A stretch of 64,000 nt of DNA from Zychaea mexicana (lineage: Eukaryota; Mucoromycota; Mucoromycetes; Mucorales; Lichtheimiaceae). A program made the translations under genes and the position numbers. Below, one piece after another: positions 22,533 to 35,163 of the stretch (within the stretch, counting starts at the first letter, position 1; the number at the start of each line of letters is the position of its first letter). The DNA lies in NCBI RefSeq assembly GCF_025766255.1, contig NW_026516784.1:1-64000 (forward strand). The letters are read 5' to 3'. The notes beneath the pieces are model-generated. The model searched no databases. It was not told the DNA's origin and was given only the letters and a program-made list of their open reading frames with translations.

Positions 22533-23327
22533 ATGTTGAACATTATCAAGATTGCCTCCATCCTTGTTATCGCTGGCGTTAGCTTGGCTGCTCCCACCAA
22601 CTCCACATCCTCTGCTGCTGCTTCTTCAAGTCCCACCGCATCTTCTTCTTCTTCCTCTGCATCTTCCAGTGGTTCTGTCACTTCCTCATCCTCCAGTGCC
22701 TCCGCCTCAAGCACCAGCAGCGGTAACTCTACTTCATCAGGTGGCGATGTTACCGTCAATATTAAGAATAGCTGCAGCAACAACCTCAAAATTTACAAGC
22801 TTACCAACGGTGGCGGTGCTCAAGAATCCCAGGATGTCTCTGCTGGTTCATCCCATGATTTCCAAGTCGATTCCAACTGGGCTGGTCGTTTCTGGGGCTG
22901 TGAAGGAGGTGATTGCAGCTCCTATGGCTCTGCTGTCTCGCTTGCCGAGTTTTTGTTCAAGGGCTACGAAGGCAGCGATTTCTATGACATTTCCTTTGTC
23001 GATGGTTTCAACCTCCCCATGAGCATCGAGCCCGAAGGCAAGTCCGGCGATGGTTACGACTGTGGCTCGCCTACTTGTTCAAGCCTCCCATCGTGTCCCG
23101 ACAAGTTGAAGGGCGACAATGGTGCCTGCAAGAGTGCTTGTGCTGCCTTTGGCACGGACGAATATTGCTGCACTGGTGATTACAACTCACCCGACAAGTG
23201 CAAGGCCAGTGAATACGCCGACGGGTTCAAGTCTGGCTGCCCTGATGCCTACAGCTATGCCTATGATGATGCCAAGAGCACTTTCGGATGCAAAGCCAAC
23301 AAATATACTGTTACTTTCTGCCCTTAA
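22533..23327 (+). CDS. Secreted thaumatin-like protein
   Basis: A single-exon gene of 264 residues. The chosen ATG gives a clean signal peptide (MLNIIKIASILVIAGVSLAA). The frame stays open further upstream, but that would bury the signal. A Ser/Thr/Ala-rich linker (about residues 22-75) likely carries O-mannose. The thaumatin domain then runs to the end, with the GRFWGCEGGDC signature, an AEFLF and DFYDISFVDGFNLPM acidic-cleft region, and many cysteines, finishing in TVTFCP. Fungal thaumatin-like proteins are secreted or wall-bound; some have glucanase activity, but the substrate is not shown by the sequence. No GPI signal or frame break is seen. Confidence 0.93.
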   Translation: MLNIIKIASILVIAGVSLAAPTNSTSSAAASSSPTASSSSSSASSSGSVTSSSSSASASSTSSGNSTSSGGDVTVNIKNSCSNNLKIYKLTNGGGAQESQDVSAGSSHDFQVDSNWAGRFWGCEGGDCSSYGSAVSLAEFLFKGYEGSDFYDISFVDGFNLPMSIEPEGKSGDGYDCGSPTCSSLPSCPDKLKGDNGACKSACAAFGTDEYCCTGDYNSPDKCKASEYADGFKSGCPDAYSYAYDDAKSTFGCKANKYTVTFCP

Positions 23328-24673
23328 ATCCTACTATATCCGTCTCAGGAACAGTAAACAGAAAAATTAAAAAATAAATCTTTATCACAAGCAGCTGGTC
23401 TGCTTAAAAGTATCAAAGAAATATATTTTATGAATTTTGCTGTGTTATTAGATGCCGTTGTTCCACTTATCAATGAACAAAGATGATTAACATGATTGGT
23501 AACCACATTGAATATGTACTACAGTATACATAATAAACAAAAAGGCTTCAGAAATTGTATTTTCTTGTCCTCAGCAGTTGAAGCCCCTTAGTTTAACTGG
23601 AGAATACACGCACAATCAAACAGTTTAAAAAGGCGGCATATCATTGGTTCGTTATAAGACAGGAAAATTATGGGTCCGAAATATGTTGATGATAGTCTTT
23701 CGACAATTTCGACAAGTCATGAAGCCGTTTTATTATCACGAAGCTTTTCTTCACGACTTATTATAGCGCAGCGATAAATACTATAGCTATTTTAAAAGCA
23801 GGCCAGAATATTTAACGTTGAACTTGACGAACATGTCGACAGAGACGAACACCACCGATCAAATCAGTAAAGTGGAGGGGTCGCAAACCAGGTGTATTGC
23901 TAGGGTTGGAAGGTGATGGTGCAACATAAAATTGAAAGCAGAGTAGTCGATTTGAGAAGATTAATTTGAGACGAACCAGATCGTCACGACTCAGGGGACG
24001 AAATTACAAGGCATCTATCTACCCCTGGCAAGAGCGAGGTATTTAGAGCATCTTACAATTTAGAAAAGGGCCCATCTTAAAGCCAGAGTTTTAGTTCCTT
24101 CTTATGCTGTACGACGAATTTTTTTCACTATATACTACATCAGAGTTAGGGTGGAAAGGCGCTTACCCGATGCTCTTGCGTACGGGTGTTCCGTTTCCGG
24201 ATCCCGATAAACTTTATTCCGACTGCAAAAACAGAGCATATACTTACACGCGTGCCCAGCTGCAAAGATCGGCGCTGTGCGGAGACCTTTTTTGTCACCG
24301 GCACAATGTTTTTACCTAATTCAGATCTTCGCCCAATACGGTCGCAATGAAAATGGTAAAGAAGCATAGGAAAAATAAACTCGATAGAGCAGAAAGAAGG
24401 AAAGAAGTGCGAAGGCAATAATTGCATAGTATCCCCAAGTAAAACGAGACGGTGACGAGAAGCATTTTATTGCACAAAACCCTGATATATCAACCATCAA
24501 ATCGGCGGTAAATGGCTCATATTATTGCTTGAGCCCTTTTTAAAAATAGTTTAGCAGCACATTTGGCCAATGAAAGGAACCTAGTTTAGTGTCGAAATCC
24601 CTCATAAAAAATACCCGTCGTTCTTCCTCCTCTTCTTCCTTCTCTCTCTATCTTACACGCAGCCAACTCACAT
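23328..24673. other. Intergenic region, no gene supported
   Basis: A short frame starting at 23834 (MSTETNTTDQISKVEG) and another at 24104-24319 read plausibly, but neither has family support or a clear splice partner. The right end, from about 24600, is the CT-rich leader of the Mg2+ transporter gene. Confidence 0.5.
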
Positions 24674-26752
24674 ATGCATGCTTCCACCAAGCAATATGAC
24701 GCCGACTATATAGAACTAGTAGGAAGGCAACCTTCTCTGGACTATCACGACAAGGATGACCGCAATGACGTTGAAAGTGTTACAAGCAATAGTAGCAATG
24801 AACACCAGGCGATGCTCCATCGCCGTTATTCGGATTTGGAGGCGTCGAATGAGCGACGGATCTCGCTTTCCTCAACGGCCCTTTTAGACGCAAATTCTGC
24901 AGACAAAGCGAAAGGGACCCGTGTGGCCAAAGAATTGGCGTGGCAGGTATGATGTCTATTTTGTTGCTATTACATCTTAATGGATGTCAAACCTATGGCG
25001 ACCTCCCTCTTGTCGTATCCCTGGAAACCCAATATTAGCATCGCAACCTCCTTTTTTTCCCTCTTATTGCGTTCATCTTCCCTCCCTCCCTCCCTCCCTC
25101 CAACTTCCCTCTTTGTTCTTTCCTTCTTCTTTTCGTCTGTTCTTCTTGACAGAAAGAATAATGGAAAGCATCGCTGTGTTTCTGCGTGTGCTTTATCATT
25201 CTTTAAATGCGTACGCTCACCTCACGACATCATTTGAAAAATCAAAATTATGGTTACACAAATATCTCACATTACCGGTGCAGGCATTTCCATCGCTTAT
25301 CATATCGGTTGTCGGTTTGATCATGGCAGGGGTGTTGATGGACAAGTACAAGGTATGCGTATGCAACAACCGGCCGACGTATTACCCTTACTAACTGTTT
25401 TATCTATACTATGATATGTGTACTAGACGTGGGATATGTTTATCAAAACGCCCGAACTCTTTATCTTGATTCCCGTTTTATTGAACTTAAAAGGCAACCT
25501 CGAAATGAATCTTGCAGCACGATTTTCAACTTCGGTGAGAAAATGATGATATTTATCAGTAATGGTGCTGCTTTCTCTCAATTAACTTACATGGGTAATA
25601 TAGGCCAACCTGGGTGATCTAGATCACGGACCAACACGCCGTTCGCTCGTTACAGGCAATCTATCCTTACTACAAGTACAGGCGCTAGTTGCTGGCGCTA
25701 TTGCCGGTGTAGCTGCTTTTGTACTTGGGCTTATCAGCAAACCTGGTGGCAATTCGGCAACATATTTCGAAAGCATGTACATGATCTCTAGCTCGATGAT
25801 TTCTGCCGCAGTGTCTGGGGCTATCCTTGGAGCATTTATGTGTGGATTAGTTATACTCTGTCGAAAATTAAAAGTGGATCCTGACAACGTGGCATGTCCC
25901 ATGGCGTCAGCGTCTGGCGATATTGTAACGCTTCTGCTTTTAGGAGGATGTGCACTTGTCTTTTCAAATCAAATGAGTAAGTTTTACTCTAGACGGCTCG
26001 CTCAAGATCTTGATCGTTTGCTAATGTCATTTACCAAACAGACACCTTCTTTAGCACAATTGTCTTCGTGGTGTTGGTTTTAATGATACCCCTGTTTGGT
26101 TATATTGTCTGGATAAACAAGCATATGAAGTCTTTGCTAAGTGTCGGCTGGATGCCCATAATCATTGCCATGGTTATCTCGAGCTTGGCAGGCGTTGTCT
26201 TGGAAAAGTACGTGGAGGAATATAAAGGCGTCGCATTGTTAACACCAGTTTTGATCGGACTGGCGGGCAATTTGGGATCCATCTACGCCTCACGCATCAG
26301 CACAAGCTTACACGGAGAAACCAAGGAAAATTGCAATGCCGTTGAATGGACTTTACTAGCCATGAACGTCCCTATCCAAATAATATTCCTGATCATCATC
26401 TGGGCGTTCAATATGGGCGAGTTACACTACAATGCATGGTTCTTTTTTGCGTACTTCACAGTCTCGATGATTTGCACTTGGATCTGTCTGAAGATCGGCA
26501 AATACATGACGTTTGGCTTCTGGAAAATGGGATACGATCCTGACAATTATGTCATTCCCTATTTGTAAGTCCTGAGTGTGGCTGCGTGTATGTTTGAACT
26601 ATATGATGAGAGAGATATATCTGTGCTAACTGGTTTGAAACAGGACCGCAAGTATAGACTTGATCGGTACAGTTTTGCTTGTACTCGTCTTTTCGTTGCT
26701 TACTTCATCCGGTGCCGATGATATGGCTTTGGAAAAGGCCTCGCAACACTAA
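24674..26752 (+). CDS. SLC41/MgtE-type divalent cation transporter
   Basis: It resembles animal SLC41A1-A3 Mg2+ transporters, integral membrane proteins with two MgtE-like repeats. Exons: 24674-24946, 25284-25352, 25427-25534, 25604-25976, 26042-26564, 26644-26752, giving 484 residues, all introns GT-AG. The first 90 residues are hydrophilic and Ser-rich. The first repeat holds [20 protein letters not shown], matching the SLC41 'GLKGNLEMTLASRLST' motif. After it comes [16 protein letters not shown]. The second repeat holds [20 protein letters not shown], the family counterpart. The conserved acidic and Asn residues of the pore are present, so it should work. Localisation (plasma membrane or vacuole) is unknown. 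Confidence 0.93.
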
Positions 26753-27025
26753 TTTTTTATTCATTATATTATACCATACCATACCATACAACATTAATTA
26801 TCCACGTTATCCTTGAAGCGGGCTCTTCTCTGTGTACATTAGATGCTTTTCTCTCTTTCAGCTTTTACATAACCTTCTTTTCCTTTCATCGCTTTCCAAT
26901 TTTGCCATGTTTACAATACAATTTATACATTTTTTTTCGTAAACTAGTGTTATTACAGCCATACATTAATTTGGAATTGTGAAAATGCAAATTTTTATTA
27001 TTATTAATAATTACCACTAGTATGA
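26753..27025. other. Convergent spacer between transporter and H+-ATPase
   Basis: AT-rich 270-bp spacer between two convergent genes, with T runs and a short repeat of ataccat near 26770-26790. It should hold both polyadenylation regions. Confidence 0.5.
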
Positions 27026-29935
27026 TTATTGACGCAACCCATACTCTAGTTCATGTGCAGCAACATGAATGGCCATTTTGTTCCAAAGCTTGTCAGAATA
27101 CTCTTTCTCTTTTGTCTCTGCCAAGCGCGATGCCAATTTGGCCTTTCTGCCTGGTGTGGGGCATAATGTAGCCGTCAGGCCGAAGCTCCAAATGCGCAGG
27201 ACGTATACCTTGACGACGTCCAAAATCATAAAGTAAACAAAAGAAATGCCAAGCACCGCAAGTCCCCAAGCCCAACCGCAAGGTGCTACACCATGGGCTT
27301 CACCAAAAACGCCGTACACAGAAAAAAGCAGTGCCAAGATTTGGGTGCCAATAACGCATACAAAAAAGATCCAATGGGGCATATTTTCCCACCAGAACCC
27401 GGGAAGACGCGTGGAAAAAATCGTAAAATGAGGTGCTACAAACGGGACAACATCAATAAATGGCTCAAATTAATTCTGCAAACGTAATCACAACAACAAG
27501 CTTACCCGACGAAATGTGGAGGTACATGATGGAATTGAGCTCATATGGTGTAACATGGAAGATGTCTCGTGCAACATAGAAATGACCAAAGGATAAGCCT
27601 GCAAGGAAGACAGAGAGAATAGTAGAAAGGGTCAGGAGTTGCCCAATTCGCCATTTATCAGGTTTGGTGGATATTTGAGTATTGTCGACGGAAATCACCA
27701 ATGTAGCAGCATCGTTCTAGAGATATTATTGTCAGGCAAACGTTACATTAATCAGTAAACCAATGACTAGCATCTAAACTTACCAATACGCAAATCATAA
27801 TCAATAGAATCGCAGGCATATTCCAGTCCTCGACCAGCGTAACAACAAACATGAACATCAAGAAATGAATAGTTGACGTGATTCGATAAAGAGCATAGGA
27901 TCGCAAGCGTTGAAAGATGGCGCGCGAGACGCGGATACCGTCAATAATCGTGGAAAGACCTGGGGCAAGCAAAACAATATCCGCAGCTGATCGTGCGGCG
28001 TCCGTGCACCCTGAAACCGCGATGCCCACGTCGGCCTTCTTGAGCGCCGGCGCATCATTTACACCATCGCCTGTCATACCGACAAGCAAGCCTTTATTTT
28101 GAAGCAGTTCGACAACACGGTACTTGTGTTCTGGAATTACTTGGGCAAACCCGTCAGCGCGCTTGCAATGCTCTGTCACTTCATCTTCAGATTTACTGGG
28201 ATCCACGAGATGGTTCGCATCGAGGATGACACGACTCATTCCCATACGGCCTGCCACTTCTTTTGCAATTATATGCTGATCGCCCGTGATCATCTTGACT
28301 TCAACGCCGAGGCTGTTGCAGTCTCGAATCGTTTCGGCCGAGTCTGTGCGTGGTGGATCGAGTAAGGAAATCATGCCGACGAGCTCGAATTTTTCAGGAT
28401 CGTTCGGGATGGATTTGGCAACGCCAAGAGCACGAAGACCACGACGTGCAAGCGCATTGACTGCATTCACGGCATCATCGTTTCCACCTACAAGCTCAAT
28501 GATAACCTAGTAGTATGTCAAACAACTCTGAACATTCTTTGTAGCTGATATAAAATAAGATTGTTCTATTAATATGATAGATACTTGCCTGAGGTGCTCC
28601 CTTTGCGACACGGAAATGTTGATCATTCTTCAAGTTAAGGATGGTTGCTTGGGTCATCTTTGTAACTGGATTGAAAGGTTGGAAGGCAGTGACCTTGTAG
28701 CCGGGTACGCTGTGGCTATCCTCGCGTTTTTGCAAGACGTCCAGTGTGTCTTCGGCTGCACGACGTACAGCCGATTCGATCGGATCATTGGCACCAGGCT
28801 CAGCAGCCAAATATGAATACAGCAAAATATCATCAGAGGTATATCCAGGTGCCAAATAGGGCTCGTCGAAAGTCAACTCGTTTAGCGTCAGTGTGCCAGT
28901 CTTGTCCGAGCACAGCACCGAAACGGACGCCAGCTCTTCGATTGCTGTGAGACGCTTAACAATAACCTTCTTTCTCGATAGCTGTTTAGCTCCAACGGCC
29001 ATCGTAACGGACATGACGGTTGGTAAGCCGACTGGTATAGCAGCAACGGTAAGCACCAAGCAGTTCTTGACAACGACTCTCCAATCACCTTCCGGGGTGC
29101 CCTGGTACTTGATCATTTGATATGCTAATACTATGCCCACTAGTAGTACGGTCGAGACAACAAGTACATTTGCGATCTTGTTAATGACCTTTTGAAAATG
29201 GCCTTGCTCCGCTGTGATTGCAATCAGACTTGCGGCACGACCGATAAATGTCTGTGTGCCTGTTTTAGTAACGACAGCCAGCTGCTGGCCTTGCTTAACG
29301 ATACTGGAGCTGTAGACAGTGCTGCCCTTAATTTTGGCAACAGGGAGTGATTCGCCCGTTAATGCTGACTGGTCGATCTGTAACTCGGCCTCGCTCTGCT
29401 CACCGTTCACGCCCAGACCAAGCAATCGCGCGTCAGCTGGAATAATGTCGCCGATGCGCAAGACGATTACGTCGCCGGGCACCAGTGCGCGTACATCAAT
29501 TTCTTGCAGTTTTCCGTCTCGCCACGATCGTGTCTTGAGTGCCAATGTCTGTCGTAAGGCGGCAAGTGCCGATTCTGCTTTACGCTCCTCGCCATAGCCG
29601 ATTCCGGCATTCACAAGCAAAAGCGCTAGGATCAATCCAAAGTCGAGCCAGTCGCTCACCAGTGCAGAGAGTACACAGGCCATTTCAATCAGATAGCTCA
29701 TGGGACCCGTAAAATAGCGCAAGAATTTTAGAAATGGGTTCGTTTTGCGTTCTGGCAGCTCGTTCATGCCAAACGTCTTTTGTCGCTCATCGATCTCTGC
29801 TGCATTAAGGCCTGTACGTGGATCTGTGTGCAAAAGTGCCTCAAGTTCTGGCGGGATGATGTCTTCGTGTTCCACATGCTCGTGCTCTTCAAGTTTTGCG
29901 GATTCTTTTATCTTTTCGTTATTTTTTTCGTCCAT
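27026..29935 (-). CDS. PMA1: Plasma-membrane H+-ATPase (P-type, P3A)
   Basis: It pumps H+ out of the cell with ATP and energises nutrient uptake and the Na+/H+ antiporter encoded at 4.9-8.1 kb. Exons: 29935-28589, 28506-27784, 27716-27506, 27435-27026, giving 896 residues. Motifs are all intact: SALTGESLPV in the actuator domain, SDKTGTLTLNEL with the phosphorylated Asp near residue 344, MITGDQ, and GDGVNDAPALKKADVGIAVSG near residue 593. The C-terminal tail is of fungal length. Intron 1 has a GC donor (CAG|GCAAGT); intron 3 opens in the last membrane region. The start ATG is followed by a Lys/Glu/His-rich N-terminus typical of fungal pumps. Identity as a proton pump of this class is secure; whether it is the main isoform is not known. 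Confidence 0.96.
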
Positions 29936-31073
29936 GCTTGGAACGAAGAATGAGAAGTAAGAAAGAAGAAGGAGGAGGAAACGAAAGTATTGAAAATGCG
30001 TCGTGACCCTGTTGATATTGTTGTTTTATTATCAGAGCAAATAATAAACATCCCATAGCTATACATAAAATTTTGAAAGGGCTACTCTTGCCATTATTAT
30101 AGCCGTTTGAGACAAGTGATTGAACATGGATCCGCTCTGATGTATATCTATGTAGACTTGAAGATAAACAAGCTAGCGCCTTTCTATACAAGCCATGAAC
30201 AGGCCATCAGCCATGCACTTTATGAACACTGATTGATAGGATAATTTTCCTCTATATCACCACATCGGCTGGTGATATGTTGGCAAGATGCGTCGCCGCC
30301 GCGTTTCGTATGCCCTTACAGATGGTGCATCTAGTTTGCTCAGTTTTTCTCCGGGAATCACAAACGGTCAAGTTGTTTCTTAAATTATTGTAGGTATGTG
30401 CGTGTGTACTTGCTCGGACAGATTTTGAATGCTATACAAACATCAGATCTAGTGAATAGCTATATATTGGATGGGATTTTTCAAGTTGGCGGAATTAGAA
30501 TTTCAGAATGGCGGTTGGGGGATATCAAGTTGGCTGAGAGAGGTGTTTTTAGCTCGGCTTCCCGAAAAATTTCATATTCGCGACTTCACTATGTAAATGT
30601 TGGCGCTTCCACAATTCAGCTGGAAAATACACTACGCCAGGACCGCTATAGTCAGTGGTAGAGCTTTGGGCACTATGGACATGTCTGGGCTTAGCCGAGT
30701 TAATTCTTTTATTTTTGGGAAGTATATATAGTGAGCGCCGAAGGCGCTCACTATATAGATTCTCCATGTGAACTGATTTGGATGTCACTCACAGAAATAT
30801 CTACATATGCATCTACTGCGCAGCCATGAGCATCGCGTTGGTCAAGAATATATAAAGAGTAGACTATACTGTATCCTCAAAAGCCAATAAATGGATATAT
30901 ATTTATATGAACTTGAAAAACTTTGTTGTAAAGAGATAGAGACAGGCAGAGAGAGATTAAGGAAAGGCTGTGGATCGATGTGGTAAGTTAACAGATGGTA
31001 ACGAATCAATTGCTTTTGAATAATAAGATAAATAAAACCGGTAGCTATTTGAGAGCCTAGAGAGGTATATAAT
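29936..31073. other. Upstream region of the H+-ATPase gene and spacer
   Basis: The right-hand flank of the H+-ATPase gene, likely including its promoter. A plus-strand frame at 30398-30661 has no recognisable family. The only clear structure is the perfect hairpin at 30725-30757. Confidence 0.5.
30725..30757. repeat. Perfect 15-bp inverted repeat with GAA loop
   Basis: Arms tatatagtgagcgcc (30725-30739) and ggcgctcactatata (30743-30757) are perfectly complementary around a 3-nt loop, gaa. It stands alone in AT-rich DNA about 320 bp beyond the 3' end of the broken exonuclease gene. It could be a small mobile hairpin, one end of an element, or an RNA hairpin. There is no U run next to it. Confidence 0.95.
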
Positions 31074-34000
31074 CTACTTGCAGTTTCTTCTTCTTCCTTT
31101 GGGTAATCCACACAAAATACTATCAGGTGAAGCAGACGGTAAAGCATTTGGCACTGGCGCGATTTGGCGTACTTGTAGATAAGGCTGCTGCCACTGTCTC
31201 GAGCTTACTTGTTGCTTTCGCGGACGACCACGTTGCCGAGGGGTAGCAGAATGCCGTATATTGTTGAGTGCCTGTATACTATTTGTACTATATGTTTGTT
31301 GTTGTGGAGGAGGAAGATGGGAAGAGACGCGATCATGTATATCACTGGTGGCGATAAAAGTAGTAGCTGTTGCATTGGAGGAAAGCGAGACTTGTTGGGC
31401 TTGATTGTCAGCTGCTATAGATTGCTCATATAGAGGGAGTATTGGTGGGGGCAACAAAAACGTGTTGATATCAGATACTGTTACATCTGCTGGTGCTGGT
31501 TCATTGGTCAAGATAGCTGGTGGTGGATCATCAATGTTTCGACTTGGTGATTGCAGAATTTCAGTTATCGTGTCGACTACTGTGCTGTTTTGCTTTTTAG
31601 TATCTCTGGCTGTCTTTGCTGCTTTCCATACGTTGTAGTGGGGTTTAAGGCTTTCCGGCGTTTTGTAAAATATATTTTCACCATTTGTATTGTTGGTTTG
31701 ATTCCATAACTTGCTAAAACGCATCCAATCGGACGGTTTTGGCTCAGCACCATTTAAATATTGCATGAATCTCTGAAACAATATGAACTCCTCTTGGGTG
31801 TGCACGGGAGTTACAGCATACTTTGTGCCGAGCCGTGAAGCAATGAAAGTATACAATCGTCCTTTTTTTTACTTGTGGACCCATCAGGAAATATCAGCTG
31901 CGTGCTAAGTTTCTGAGGCAATAATGGATCTTTTCGGGCAGCTATATTATTAAGTGCAACTGCTTGGTGGTCAACTTTGTCGATGTTTAATATACTGGCA
32001 ACGTCGCTTGGGAAACCGGCAATACCGAAAGTCTCGTCCGACATGCGCATGTACAAAGCATCTTTAACAACAAGCGCATTTGCTGCCCCGGCCTTATCAG
32101 GAATGTTGAGCTCTGATTGTAGCCGACAAATTGTTTGAGTAATCCATGGACTGTAATGACTTTTATGGACTCTGCCGTATCTGTTTGCCATTCCAACCTA
32201 AAAAAATGTATAAATGAACAAGCTAGTTATTAAATTGGTACAATAATAGTGAGAATATGTGAAAATGAGTATCTTTCCTACATTAATGTTGTGGCGTAAT
32301 CGATAGTCTCGATCTTGTTGGTTAACAATGAAAATTGCATCACGGAGACGACGCGCGAAATCTTTTGCTAGGCCGTGCCGCTTTGAAACCTTGATCATGT
32401 CCATCAAATGAAATATGTCTTTTAAAATTCTTGGGTTCGGGTTGTTTAAATTGACATTTTGCATATCGTCAAATTCGGGTAGTCTAGAAATAGTTGCGGG
32501 TGTTGTGCTTTGCAGGATGTTGCTGGTGTCGTTATTGTCCTCATATCCGCTTTCTGATGACGATGAAGCGATGTTCTCCAGATCATCCTCGCTTCTTGTG
32601 CTGATATGAGAACTGCCAGCGGTATCTATACTGTCGCTTGCGCCATGTGAGTCGCTGATTTGTTGTGCTTGGTGGTTGTCATCGTTAAACTCGCATAAAC
32701 TGAACTTTTCTGTGCGTAAATGCACAATCGGAACCTTGACAACGAATGGGAGGCTTCCAAACTCACACAAAGCTTTGGGAGACCCTTCAGTCGGGGTAGC
32801 AACAGCACCTGGTACGCTTACTCTGTTCACAACAAACAAAGCATTCCCATTCCCATAATCCTCTCGACATAATCCATCAAAATGACCGAAAGCAACCGCA
32901 ACACCCGCATACTGCAAGGAACATGGGAGACCAGGCTGTGCTGACTCTTGTACTTGATCATCGAAAATGGCAGAGTTCTTGACAGATTCAAAAACCGCGA
33001 GTGACGCCCACGCGTCCAGTGCAGCATATTCGACTTGAGCTCGGGACAGTTGCTCCATGCCTTGCCAATCGCTCAAACGCACATCGTTGTCTTTGCGCAG
33101 GGACCCCCAAGGACAGCAATACAAATGTCTGACAGTCCCAAAGTACCACGCTCAATAGCACCACGACGTCTGCAAAAGGATCCAAGTTCTACAGCTCCTT
33201 TCCAGGGAATGTTGTAGTCGCGGTGTAGTTTCTTTGAGATCACCTTTTACACTACGGCCAGCCTTCAGTATCAAAGGGTCGTCAATCAAGGATGCCAACG
33301 AAGGCGGAAACGGCTCGGATACCTTGATCCGGGAAACCCACACCGCATCTGCACAGGCCACTTGTACTAAAGACACCTTTCCAGTAGTACGTGTACTTGG
33401 GTTGAAATTCCACTCACAATCGAATCCTACTACAGCAGGTTTTTCCAGATCGTTCCGACTATTTTTAATGGACTGTACGGCCTGAGGGATTTGCAAATAA
33501 TTATCGACAAGGTGTACCGACACATTCTTGGTAGCTGAAGGTAGTTCATTTCATTAGTGCTTTCGCTAGGCGCTGCTTCATGACTGCTAATTGCTTCGTC
33601 GCCAAAGGGCCGCTGTAAGGACGTTATCACACTTTCTTAAAGTCGACGGTCGCCCTTAACATTATCGGTGAAGAAAAGCTTTGGTTGTGTATGACCATAA
33701 AATGCGTACGATTTTATCATTTCTTTCAACGGTCCCTTGATATGGGCAAGCGCTTTTGTTGGTACCAGTAGCTGCATGCGAATTTCTTCATACTCGTTGC
33801 ATATTGTGTACAATGCTGTAAAAGCTGCTGATCCGCCAAGTTTTGCCATGTGTTTGGGTCAATTGAAAGAATGGTCTCCCTTGAGTATAATTCCTCCAAA
33901 AATCATGAGCTCTTTATCCATCAGTGGCCGAAGCTCATCCAATAGAGAAGTGTAGACAGTGCTTAGATATCCAGATGACGGTACGTAACCCGCATATTTA

Positions 34001-34851
34001 TTAGGATCATCGAAGGGAGAGAAAGGTATGTAGTGAAAGTCTGAATTCTGTTTGTCGAGCATGTCGTGTTGGTTTGGAAATTTTTGACGATGCACAAGCG
34101 AATTGAGGTATTGGAGATGCAGCTTGGCGTAGCGCAGCGTGTGAAACTCTCGAAGAGCTGCTTGAACTCGGTTGATGCCCATTCCACTTTGCACGGCAGT
34201 ACGAAGTAGATCACCAACCAGTTTTGACACCGCACTACGATGGGTAAGATAAGCAGGAAACTCTGCTAGCAAGTGCTCGGGTAGCTGACGAAGTAAGTGG
34301 TCGTCGTGCGCGTTCATGGTAACATTGCAAGCCTTATTGCTGCAGCGGTATCTCACAGACATTAATTAGAAGCATCTTCCATAAAATTAGTGCTTTTTCT
34401 TAGCAATATAAATGTTGTACTATTACCTGTCGATATCTACAACGCGTCGAGCATAAGGATCTTTGTTGAATCCTTTGGACTGCAACTCGGCTTTAGCTTC
34501 ACAAGTGCATATCAATGGCTTTGATACCAAATGATGTGGAAGCCAGAGAAAAATGCGAGGTAAATAGAGCTTCTTGGGATCTGCTGGACCTGTATGTAGA
34601 GCGAAAAACGGCGATGGCGGCTCGATCCAGAAGCTGTTGTAGAGGCGATATTCTTTTGAGGGGATTCGTTGCTTTCTGTTTGCCTCCTCAACAAGACGTT
34701 TCTGCACTTCTTCAAAATACTTTTTCAAAGCAGGCGCTTCGCTGTATGTTGTGTCATCTTCAACATTGATATCGTCTTCGTCATGAATAAGCAAATCGTC
34801 ATCCCCTAACTGGTCTGTCAGCTCCATATTATCAACTTCAAGATTATTCAT
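31074..34851 (-). pseudogene. Broken gene: cysteine-cluster region + DEDDy 3'-5' exonuclease + AT-hook tail
   Basis: On the minus strand the protein order is clear. First comes an acidic N-terminus, then a cysteine-cluster region with RIFLWLPHHLV and RRVVDIDR, spliced at 34427/34351 to RYRCSNKAC; it recalls the fungal domain I know as DUF6729. Next is a helical region, then a WRN-type exonuclease with VGFDCEWN, AGRSVKGDLK and YAALDAW (the three DEDDy motifs), and a long Ser/Asp-rich part. After an intron (32281-32198) a basic tail with RQRGRPRK ends at 31074. The frame is broken at least six times: TGA at 33859-33861, TAA at 33637-33639, a 5-bp AATGA duplication at 33546-33555, a one-base shift near 33233, a lost G near 33104-33108 and a lost A near 31863-31870. 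It looks like a recently dead, probably mobile-element-encoded gene. The N-terminal start is uncertain. Confidence 0.75.
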
Positions 34852-35163
34852 CAGTTGCCAAGACCACAATTGTCATCGTCACGAGAAACAGCAACACTTT
34901 CATTAGTTGCAGTAGTGATGGTCTAAGTAACGCATTAGTGGGTGCGTAATAATTGGAGCAATATATGTGCTGAATATTTTACCGGCTCGGTATCAGGCTC
35001 ATCGACAATGGAGTCACCGTCTGACTGAACAGGGCAAAATCTGCAAAACTTCGGTTGTTGAATGATTTGAGTCTACAGCTAAAATTTGTAGCATAAGTTA
35101 TCAACTTGATTTGTCGGTTGATACCTCTAACCCTGCTTAACCGATATCCAAAAATGCGAGAAC

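Noticed and set aside
17990..30000. Biosynthetic gene cluster around the carotenoid oxygenase
   Set aside because: Neighbours are a scaffold, a thaumatin-like protein and ion transporters; no phytoene synthase, desaturase or other pathway enzyme is seen.
30725..30757. Hairpin as a bacterial-type transcription terminator
   Set aside because: No U run follows, and Rho-independent termination does not apply to nuclear Pol II genes.
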